A stretch of 11,338 bases of DNA from Spirochaetota bacterium. GTDB taxonomy: Bacteria; Spirochaetota; Leptospiria; Turneriellales; Turneriellaceae. Positions within the stretch are counted from its first letter, which is position 1. Every line of letters starts with the position of its first letter. Below, piece after piece: positions 1 through 5,929 of the stretch. Below the pieces are notes generated by a model. The model was not told the DNA's origin. It ran no database searches and was given only the letters and a program-made list of their open reading frames with translations. The position numbers and the translations under genes were made by a program. The DNA is taken from assembly GCA_963205035.1 (NCBI GenBank), contig CAUJII010000059.1:1-11338 (forward strand), read 5' to 3'.

Positions 1-849
1 TTTCATCCTGAGTCGTCGAAAATTGCGTTCATGGCGTCGGGTGGCAGACGCGGGCTTGCGCAGTCGATTTTTCAAGGCGGTGGCAATGCGGGGTCTGCGA
101 TTGGACCGATTTTAGCAGCGGCGGTGATTGTGACGTACGGCCGCCAGCACGCAGTTTACTTTGCCGTCTTTGCACTTCTTGCGATTACGATTCTCTATTT
201 CGTAGGCCGCTGGGCAAAGGCAGAACTCGTCAGTGCGAAGAAGCAAAACAAGTATTACACGGGGGATGAATACAACCCGCACCTTTCGCGCCGTGTGATT
301 TATTTTTCTGTCGGCGTGCTTCTCGTGCTCATGTTCTCGAAGTTTTTTTATCTCGCGAGTATTAGCAGTTACTACACATTTTTTCTTATCCAAAAATTCG
401 GCGTGAGCATGCAGGTTTCTCAAATCTTCTTATTTGCATTCTTGGCGGCATCTGCACTCGGCACCTATTTCGGCGGGCCGTTGGGCGATCGCTATGGGCG
501 AAAATACATCATTTGGTTTTCAATTCTGGGAGCCGCCCCTTTTACTCTCCTCATGCCTTATGTCGGTCTGACATTCACCGCTGTCTTAAGTGTCGTCATC
601 GGATTTATTTTGTCTTCGGCATTTCCTGCGATTTTGGTTTATGCGCAAGAGCTCATGCCAGGCAAAGTCGGCATGATTTCAGGTCTCTTCTTTGGTTTTG
701 CATTCGGCATGGGCGGTTTGGGAGCAGCACTCTTGGGAGTTCTCGCAGACCACACGAGCATCCATTTTGTGTACACAGTTTGTGCTTTCTTACCTCTCAT
801 CGGGTTTGTGACGTGGTTCTTGCCTAACCTGACGCATGGTAAAGACTAA
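1..849 (+). CDS. fsr: Fosmidomycin-resistance-type MFS exporter (5' end missing)
   Basis: This is the C-terminal 282 residues of a major facilitator superfamily transporter of the Fsr type, a proton-driven inner-membrane drug exporter. The reading frame is open from base 1, so the real start lies before the window; the ATG at 31 is internal. The first residues read FHPESSKIAFMASGGRRGLA, followed by QSIFQGGGNAGSAIGP, which is the signature Fsr loop and helix. About seven hydrophobic helices follow. A second-half MFS loop, GGPLGDRYGRKY, lies near residues 159-170 of this fragment. E. coli Fsr is about 406 residues, so roughly 120 N-terminal residues are missing. The gene runs in the same direction as purB with a 38-base gap, so co-transcription is possible but there is no functional link. 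The family assignment is firm from motifs; the natural substrate is unknown and fosmidomycin export is inferred from the family name only. Confidence 0.85.
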   Translation, partial: FHPESSKIAFMASGGRRGLAQSIFQGGGNAGSAIGPILAAAVIVTYGRQHAVYFAVFALLAITILYFVGRWAKAELVSAKKQNKYYTGDEYNPHLSRRVIYFSVGVLLVLMFSKFFYLASISSYYTFFLIQKFGVSMQVSQIFLFAFLAASALGTYFGGPLGDRYGRKYIIWFSILGAAPFTLLMPYVGLTFTAVLSVVIGFILSSAFPAILVYAQELMPGKVGMISGLFFGFAFGMGGLGAALLGVLADHTSIHFVYTVCAFLPLIGFVTWFLPNLTHGKD

Positions 850-860
850 CAGCTTTACGC

Positions 861-876
861 TGCGTTTGCAAACACA
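861..876. promoter_or_regulatory. 16-base near-palindrome just before purB
   Basis: A perfect 10-base palindrome, GTTTGCAAAC (864-873), is flanked by TG on the left and CA on the right, so 14 of 16 bases are symmetric. It ends 11 bases before the purB ATG, in the short fsr-purB gap. The size and base content recall operators of LacI-family repressors such as PurR, but the centre is GC, whereas the classic PurR site has CG at its centre. It may be an operator or may be chance. Confidence 0.2.
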
Positions 877-887
877 ACCTTCGCAAG

Positions 888-2207
888 ATGATTGAGCGTT
901 ATTCGACCAGCCCGATGCGTAATCTTTGGTCGCTCCAAAGAAAATTTGAAGTCTGGCGCGATATTGAAATTGCTGCTTGCGAATTTTGGCATGAAGCGAA
1001 AGATCCGAAGATTCGCATCACCGACGAAGAACTCGATGCGATTCGCAACAAGTCGACATTTACCGTCGAGCGAGTGAGTGCGATTGAAGCGGAAATTCAC
1101 CATGACGTGATTGCGTTCTTGACCGCGCTTGCCGAGAACATCGGCCCTGCTTCGCGGCATGTCCATTTCGGACTTACCTCTTCGGATGTGGGAGATACCG
1201 CTCAAATGCTGCTTCTGGTCGAGGCGGGCACTCTTATCGAGAAAAGTTTTAGAGGGCTCTTGAATGCCGTTTACAATTTTTCTATCCAATACAAAGATTT
1301 AGTCGTTACCGGTCGCACGCACGGCGTCCATGCAGAGCCCACGACATTGGGGTTGAAGTTCTTGGGGTATTACGCAGAACTTTCCAGGGCCCATGCGCGG
1401 CTTTTGCATGCGCTTGAAGAATGCCGTTATGGAAAAATTTCCGGTGCGGTGGGTACTTATTCGCAGATGCCGCCTGAGTTAGAAGCGTATGTACTGAAGA
1501 AACTGAACCTTAAAATCGAACCGGTGAGTACGCAAGTCATTCCCCGAGATAGACATGCCTATTTTCTGCAAGCCATTGCTCTCGCAGGGCAAGCACTCTA
1601 TCGCCTGATGCAAGAGATACGTCTCCTGCAACGGACAGAAGGGCGTGAAGTCGAAGAACCTTTCCAAAAAGGGCAGAAGGGTTCGAGCGCTATGCCGCAT
1701 AAACGTAACCCCATTCTGGCCGAGAGAATTTGCGGGCTCGCGCGCGTGCTCTCGGGTTACGCGAACACGGCGGAGTATAACATTGCGCTGTGGCATGAGC
1801 GCGATATTTCGCACTCCGGCGCCGAGCGCGTTATCTTGCCCGACGCCACCTCGCTTTTAGAATACATGCTGATCAAGTCGACGTTTGTCGTCGAGAATTT
1901 ACAGGTGCATGAAAAAAATTGTGCGCGGGTTCTAGATCTTACGCATGGCCTCTTGTTTTCCTCGCGCGCGCTTTTGACTGTCACGGCGCAGACGAAGATG
2001 AGCCGCGAAGAGGCGTATTCTATCGTACAAAACGCAGCGATGGCAACGTGGGAAAGTCCTCAGGAGGGCACGCTTCGCACACGCTTAGAGAGCGACGAAC
2101 GCCTGAGTGCTATTTCTCAAGAAGAATGGGATAGAGTTTTCGACGCCCGCTCTTTTTTGACGCAAATCGAAACGATTTTTGCGCGCGTTGAAGCTCCGCC
2201 TAAATAG
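888..2207 (+). CDS. purB: Adenylosuccinate lyase
   Basis: PurB cleaves SAICAR to AICAR plus fumarate, and adenylosuccinate to AMP plus fumarate, so it acts twice in purine synthesis; it is a cytosolic homotetramer. The 439 residues match the usual bacterial length (about 430-475). The fumarase/aspartase superfamily signature GSSAMPHKRNP spans residues 265-275, and its mobile loop holds the presumed catalytic Ser267. LTSSDVGDTAQ (near residue 98) and GRTHGVHAEPTT (142-153, with the conserved His145) are the other two active-site regions. The start MIERYSTSPMRNLW is the typical PurB N-terminus, which supports the ATG at 888 although the bases before it (TTCGCAAG) give no Shine-Dalgarno match. 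The last 8 bases overlap the 3' end of the convergent STAS gene. All key motifs are intact. Confidence 0.96.
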   Translation: MIERYSTSPMRNLWSLQRKFEVWRDIEIAACEFWHEAKDPKIRITDEELDAIRNKSTFTVERVSAIEAEIHHDVIAFLTALAENIGPASRHVHFGLTSSDVGDTAQMLLLVEAGTLIEKSFRGLLNAVYNFSIQYKDLVVTGRTHGVHAEPTTLGLKFLGYYAELSRAHARLLHALEECRYGKISGAVGTYSQMPPELEAYVLKKLNLKIEPVSTQVIPRDRHAYFLQAIALAGQALYRLMQEIRLLQRTEGREVEEPFQKGQKGSSAMPHKRNPILAERICGLARVLSGYANTAEYNIALWHERDISHSGAERVILPDATSLLEYMLIKSTFVVENLQVHEKNCARVLDLTHGLLFSSRALLTVTAQTKMSREEAYSIVQNAAMATWESPQEGTLRTRLESDERLSAISQEEWDRVFDARSFLTQIETIFARVEAPPK

Positions 2208-2535
2208 GGTATTTTGTTTTGACTTCTTCTTCTGTTAAGAACGAGAAGAAGCTCATGAGTCCCGCCACTTTGAAGATTTTTTCAATCATGGGTTTGATAC
2301 CGGTGAGGTAAACTTCTGCCTGCTGTGCGTGGACTGCGTTTACAATTTTAATGAGAACCCCGATGCCGCTGGAATCGATGTACGATACATCGTTGAGAAG
2401 CAACACCAGGCTGTCGTTGGCTTTGAGAGATAGCTGGTCTGTTTGGCTTTTCAATTCGACAGAGGTGTACATATCTAAGCTGCCTTTGAGATATATTACA
2501 GAGTAGCCTGATTTTTCATGTACTTTTATATCCAT
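2200..2535 (-). CDS. STAS-domain anti-sigma-factor antagonist
   Basis: This is a single-domain STAS protein of 111 residues, the usual size for SpoIIAA/RsbV-type antagonists. Such proteins bind an anti-sigma kinase in their unphosphorylated form and are switched off when a conserved serine is phosphorylated. The phosphorylation segment here is YIDSSGIGVL (residues 52-61); Ser55, right after Asp54, aligns with SpoIIAA Ser58. The N-terminal strand pattern VIYLKGSLDMYTSVELK is typical. The ATG at 2535 has a short TAGG 5-6 bases before it, a modest ribosome site. No kinase, phosphatase or sigma factor gene is adjacent, so its partner is encoded elsewhere and the output cannot be read from here. 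It diverges from the secreted-protein gene at 2688 and overlaps purB by 8 bases. The family call is secure; the regulated process is unknown. Confidence 0.9.
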   Translation of the reverse strand: MDIKVHEKSGYSVIYLKGSLDMYTSVELKSQTDQLSLKANDSLVLLLNDVSYIDSSGIGVLIKIVNAVHAQQAEVYLTGIKPMIEKIFKVAGLMSFFSFLTEEEVKTKYPI

Positions 2536-2687
2536 CGTAACCTACTTAGGAGAGAAAATCCACTGTTGGGGAGTTGATTTCTCTTCAAGGACATGTGTAC
2601 AAGTTACAGTAGAGGTGTCTACCAAAAAGAAGATAAATATGATTTACGCTATATATTCCAACGGGGGGAGTCGATATTTAAGACAGT
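2536..2687. promoter_or_regulatory. Divergent intergenic region between STAS gene and secreted-protein gene
   Basis: At 152 bases this is the largest non-coding stretch in the window and must hold promoters for both flanking genes. On the plus strand a -10-like TATATT lies at 2652-2657 (5 of 6 to TATAAT), with no good -35 at 16-18 bases before it. A purine run GGGGGGAG (2663-2670) follows, 17 bases before the ATG at 2688, which is too far for an ordinary Shine-Dalgarno. Two small inverted repeats are visible: GTAGA-GGTG-TCTAC (2609-2622) and TAAAT-ATG-ATTTA (2634-2646). I could not identify a convincing minus-strand promoter. Confidence 0.4.
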
Positions 2688-3335
2688 ATGAACCGCTATA
2701 TACCGATTGTGTTTTGCCTTACAGTTGCATTCTTTGTGCCGAATCTTGGCGCTCAGATGAACGGTGCGGGAGACTTGAGCCATCCCACAGTGGATGAACT
2801 GCACAAGAAGCTCAACGAATTGGTGAGTCGGTTCAAGGCAGATGAAGACGAGAAGCGCAAAAATGCGGACGCGGCCAAGACCTCGAAAGACAAGAAGCAG
2901 GACCAAGGACCTTCGGACGAATTCCGTATCTTGCTCGACATGGGTGGCAAGCGCACAGCGGGCGACCGCGACAACCCTGTTATTTTTGAAGAGATGGTTC
3001 TGAAATTAGCCGGTGGAAACATTGTTTCCGTCGACTTGCGCTACGAAGAGGCGGCGTTGCGCCGTCAGGTGATGGCGAAGCGGTCTATCTTCAACGATGA
3101 TATAAAGAAGACGAGTTATGGCCATTTGAAGCTTTCTTATCAAGCGCAGGGGGATTTACCCAAATCTGAAATTCTCTTGAATATGAACACAGAAGACAGA
3201 GCAAAACTTTTGTCGATTTACATCGACGGGCTCTTGCGCGGCATCCGCGAGCTCGACAACCGCGTGCTGGCGGCAAAACAGGCGGCGGGCAAAAAAATGA
3301 ATGACGCGCTCAACATGGGGATTCGAATACGCTAA
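2688..3335 (+). CDS. Secreted protein of unknown function
   Basis: I do not recognise this 215-residue protein. Residues 1-22 form a clear signal peptide: Asn-Arg-Tyr, then a hydrophobic core and NLGA, with likely cleavage after Ala22. No lipobox cysteine is present, so it should be a soluble periplasmic or exported protein. Residues about 33-77 are strongly charged and rich in Lys, Asp and Glu, probably helical or disordered. A compact domain follows (about 78-215) with conserved-looking FRILLDMGGKR and EEAALRRQVM segments, ending in a basic helix. The ATG at 2688 is the first possible start, since an in-frame TAA lies at 2679. The stop TAA is immediately followed by the ATG of the membrane-protein gene, so the two are almost certainly co-translated and may work together at the envelope. 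Confidence 0.75.
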   Translation: MNRYIPIVFCLTVAFFVPNLGAQMNGAGDLSHPTVDELHKKLNELVSRFKADEDEKRKNADAAKTSKDKKQDQGPSDEFRILLDMGGKRTAGDRDNPVIFEEMVLKLAGGNIVSVDLRYEEAALRRQVMAKRSIFNDDIKKTSYGHLKLSYQAQGDLPKSEILLNMNTEDRAKLLSIYIDGLLRGIRELDNRVLAAKQAAGKKMNDALNMGIRIR

Positions 3336-4121
3336 ATGTTCAAAGCACAAGCCTTTGTCATTGCTACGGCAGTCGTCTTAACCGGCGTCGGTTTTTTTCT
3401 CGTTTCCGAAAACCAAAACTCTTTGGGAGCGATTTCGCTTTCTACCTTTCTCGGCGTGATTGCAATGGCTGTGGTGATGCAGCTGTCGAGCGCATTTCTC
3501 AAAGGGCCTAAACAAAGCATTAACGGAAAAGAATACGGGCACGTCATGGGCTGGGCGATGCTCCTCTTCGTCTGGCCAAGTTATGTGACGCCGCTCATTG
3601 TGTTGCCGATGCTTGTCGGCAAGACTTCGCTTGTCATGGGGCTTTTTGTAACGGGCATCTTGCTCTTTGTTGGGATTTCTCTCTTCGCGCTGAAGGTGAG
3701 TTCTGACCGCATACAGGGCAAGAGGCGTTATGCGAAGTGGCTCTATTTCATTCCGTCGTTCCTCTATGTCGTCCCGGCGCTTGTCATTGGTTATTTTGTT
3801 GTCGGAGCTATGGCCTCTAACCTTACGGCACTCCGCATCGCACACTACGGTTCGCTCTTGCTCGGTGGAGTGTTTAGTTATTTCGTCATACGCATAGCGC
3901 TTTTCGATCTTTTTCCCTATGAGAAAAGAAAGTATTCGATTCTTGATTTATTCCCGTTGGGTTCGGTCTTAGTGGGAGTTGTCGTCTTGAGCGAAATTGT
4001 ATTTCCTCTTTTTCAAGGCCAGACGCAACAGATGTATCTTCTATTCACGCTGAGCCTCTACACACTTGTGTGCGCGCAGGTCTTGGGAGTCCTTTCGGTT
4101 TCTCGGCGCGCAAAGTTTTGA
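3336..4121 (+). CDS. Polytopic membrane protein of unknown function
   Basis: This is a 261-residue inner-membrane protein with about eight hydrophobic helices, roughly at residues 5-23, 31-54, 69-95, 97-118, 134-157, 168-188, 203-223 and 233-253. The connecting loops are short. Basic clusters SSDRIQGKRRYAKW (about 122-135), EKRKYS (about 196-201) and SRRAKF at the C-terminus suggest cytoplasmic loops under the positive-inside rule. I see no transporter, kinase or protease signature. The ATG directly abuts the stop of the preceding secreted-protein gene (TAAATG), with no Shine-Dalgarno at normal distance, so its translation probably depends on ribosomes finishing the upstream gene. A 62-base gap separates it from metX. 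Joint function with the secreted protein is an inference from gene order only. Confidence 0.75.
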   Translation: MFKAQAFVIATAVVLTGVGFFLVSENQNSLGAISLSTFLGVIAMAVVMQLSSAFLKGPKQSINGKEYGHVMGWAMLLFVWPSYVTPLIVLPMLVGKTSLVMGLFVTGILLFVGISLFALKVSSDRIQGKRRYAKWLYFIPSFLYVVPALVIGYFVVGAMASNLTALRIAHYGSLLLGGVFSYFVIRIALFDLFPYEKRKYSILDLFPLGSVLVGVVVLSEIVFPLFQGQTQQMYLLFTLSLYTLVCAQVLGVLSVSRRAKF

Positions 4122-4183
4122 ATGACAGCGTGTTCGCTTCTCGCGTGTGGACATAAACCGTCAGAGGTAAGACTGCAACGCCT
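4122..4183 (+). other. Short gap before metX, with a 31-codon reading frame of doubtful status
   Basis: These 62 bases separate the membrane-protein gene from metX. An ATG follows the TGA of the upstream gene directly and opens a 31-codon frame (starting MTACSLLACG) that runs into metX out of frame and stops at 4217. It could be a coupled leader peptide but has no distinctive composition. The gap holds no recognisable SAM riboswitch, which would need more length, and no terminator hairpin. An AGAGG run lies at 4163-4167. Confidence 0.15.
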
Positions 4184-5314
4184 GTGGAAAATACCAATAC
4201 CGCCGAAGCTCGCTTGAGCGTCGTTCCCCAAAAGTTCTCTTTCGCAAATTTTGTTCTTGAAAACGGCGAAGTTCTCGAAGAGGTCACTCTCGATTTTGAA
4301 ACTTACGGTGTATTAAACCCTGCACGGTCGAATGCGATTCTGATTGCGCATGCTTTTTCGGGCGATGCGCACGCTGCGCTCTTTCACGAAGGCGACAAAC
4401 GCCCCGGCTGGTGGGATAACATGATTGGCCCCGGCAAAGCGTTCGATACCGGGCGCTATTTTGTTATCTGCTCGAATGTTGTCGGCGGTTGCGCGGGCTC
4501 GACTGGGCCTTCGTCGATCAATCCAAAAACAGGCAAAGAGTATGGCTTGGAGTTTCCGCAGATTACAATCAAAGACATGGTTGCTGCGCAAAAAAAACTC
4601 GTCGAGCATCTGGGCATCGAAAAACTTTATAGCATTGCAGGCGGCTCGATGGGCGGCATGCAAGTCTTAGAGTGGCTTGTGAGCTACCCAAATAGCATGC
4701 GCTCTGCGATTCCGATTGCGACGACAGCCCGCCATTCGCCGCAGCAAATTGCGTTTAACGAAGTGGGTCGCCAAGCGATCATGGCAGACCCCAAGTGGTG
4801 CGGTGGTAACTACTACAATCAAGAGATTCCCAAAGCAGGGCTTTCTGTGGCGCGCATGGTTGGGCACATCACGTATATGAGCGAAAAGTCGATGGCTGAA
4901 AAATTTGGCCGTCGCACAAAAAGCGAACAAGAGCCGACGAAATTTCACGCCGATTTTGAAGTGGAAGGCTATTTGCGCAACCGAGGCGATTTTTTCGTGC
5001 GCCGCTTCGATGCAAATTCGTACCTTTATATCAGCAAGGCGATGGATCTATTCGACGCATCAGACGGACGGCACTTGAGCGAAAAGTTTTTAGAGCTCGA
5101 TGCCAAACTCTTGGTCTTGGCGTTCAAATCCGACTGGCTCTACCCAGCGCACCAGTCGCTCGAAATTGTCTCTGCGTGTAAAATTGTCGGCGTGCCCGTG
5201 ACTTATTTAGAAATCGACGCGGACTATGGGCACGATTCGTTTCTTCTCGAAACAGAAACACAGTCGCGTGTGGTGAAACACTTTCTCGCACGCGTCGACG
5301 GGAGCGTCTCTTAA
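4184..5314 (+). CDS. metX: Homoserine O-acetyltransferase
   Basis: MetX transfers an acetyl group from acetyl-CoA to homoserine, the committed step of methionine synthesis in organisms using the acetyl branch. It is an alpha/beta-hydrolase-fold enzyme of 376 residues, the normal length. The nucleophile elbow AGGSMGGMQ places the catalytic Ser at 155; Asp317 (in FKSDWLYP) and His350 (in YGHDSFLLE) complete the triad, with spacing nearly identical to characterised MetX. GDAHAA, PGWWDNMIGPGK and the VGGCAGSTGPSSINPKTG stretch are family hallmarks. The GTG at 4184 is the first usable start after an in-frame TAA at 4154. AGAGG lies 16 bases before it, which is too far for a normal ribosome site. 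Some MetX-fold enzymes use succinyl-CoA; acetyl specificity is inferred from similarity to Leptospira MetX recalled from memory. metW follows with no gap. Confidence 0.95.
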   Translation: MENTNTAEARLSVVPQKFSFANFVLENGEVLEEVTLDFETYGVLNPARSNAILIAHAFSGDAHAALFHEGDKRPGWWDNMIGPGKAFDTGRYFVICSNVVGGCAGSTGPSSINPKTGKEYGLEFPQITIKDMVAAQKKLVEHLGIEKLYSIAGGSMGGMQVLEWLVSYPNSMRSAIPIATTARHSPQQIAFNEVGRQAIMADPKWCGGNYYNQEIPKAGLSVARMVGHITYMSEKSMAEKFGRRTKSEQEPTKFHADFEVEGYLRNRGDFFVRRFDANSYLYISKAMDLFDASDGRHLSEKFLELDAKLLVLAFKSDWLYPAHQSLEIVSACKIVGVPVTYLEIDADYGHDSFLLETETQSRVVKHFLARVDGSVS

Positions 5315-5923
5315 ATGGAAATCCCAATTCAAGAATTACACACCGAGCGCATCGACTACCGAATTATCATGAGTTTGGTCGAACCGCACTCGCGTATTCT
5401 CGACATGGGGTGCGGCGATGGCGAGCTACTCTATCTCTTGAACCACACGCTGCACACGCGCTCGCAGGGTATTGAAATCGACCACGATCAAATTATGCAA
5501 TCGGTCGAGCGTGGTATTAACGTGCTCTTGGGCGACCTCGACAGCGGGCTCACCGATTTCAAAAATAACTCGTTCGATTATGTCATATTGAATAATGCGC
5601 TTCAAGAGCTGCGCTACCCCGACGATGTCATCAAGGACGCGCTGCGCGTGGGCCGAAAGCTCATTGTGGGATTTCCCAATTTTGCGTATTACAAAGCGCG
5701 GTTCCAACTTTTTTTTTCGGGCCGCACTCCGGTGACTCCTTCGCTGCCTTTCGCTTGGTATGAAAGCCCGAACCTGCACGTCTTAACAATTTCAGATTTT
5801 AAGTCGTATTGCAAAGAACGCGGATTTAAGATTCTAAGCGAACGATTTGTGCGCAACCAAAAAGAAATTTTCTTTCGACCCAACCTCATGGCGCAATGGG
5901 GAATTTACTTGATTAGTCTTTAG
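5315..5923 (+). CDS. metW: MetW, methionine biosynthesis methyltransferase-like protein
   Basis: MetW is a class I SAM-methyltransferase-fold protein of about 200 residues, commonly encoded right after metX and linked with it to methionine synthesis; its exact reaction is not settled. This copy has 202 residues. The SAM-binding motif I is RILDMGCGDGELLYLL (residues about 27-42), followed by an acidic strand end, GIEIDHDQI, and a motif IV-like FDYVILNNALQEL. The C-terminal GRTPVTPSLPFAWYESPNLHVLTISDF block is very typical of MetW. The ATG directly follows the metX stop (TAAATG), and GGGAG ends 10 bases before it, so translational coupling to MetX is likely and would suit a joint MetX-MetW function. 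It converges on the rsmB-like gene 6 bases away. Confidence 0.93.
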   Translation: MEIPIQELHTERIDYRIIMSLVEPHSRILDMGCGDGELLYLLNHTLHTRSQGIEIDHDQIMQSVERGINVLLGDLDSGLTDFKNNSFDYVILNNALQELRYPDDVIKDALRVGRKLIVGFPNFAYYKARFQLFFSGRTPVTPSLPFAWYESPNLHVLTISDFKSYCKERGFKILSERFVRNQKEIFFRPNLMAQWGIYLISL

Positions 5924-5929
5924 TCTGGC

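Noticed and set aside
31..849. ATG at 31 as the true start of the transporter gene
   Set aside because: The frame is open to base 1 and the ten residues before this ATG match the conserved Fsr sequence, so the gene is cut by the window edge.
2161..2183. Hairpin CGCAAATCG-AAA-CGATTTTTGCG at the 3' end of purB as a terminator
   Set aside because: The stem has a two-base bulge, it precedes the purB stop, and the T-run lies before or within the stem rather than after it on the plus strand; on the minus strand it is followed by A residues.
2223..2251. Eight-base perfect stem CTTCTTCT / AGAAGAAG as a purB or STAS terminator
   Set aside because: It lies within the STAS coding sequence, has a 13-base loop and weak repetitive arms, and no T-run follows on either strand. 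Phe/Glu-rich codons explain it.
4122..4183. SAM riboswitch upstream of metX
   Set aside because: Only 62 bases are available and no conserved riboswitch stems or terminator could be seen.
4122..4216. Frameshifted N-terminus of metX
   Set aside because: The GTG start gives a MetX of normal length, with its N-terminus aligned to that of Leptospira MetX as I recall it; no coding is missing.
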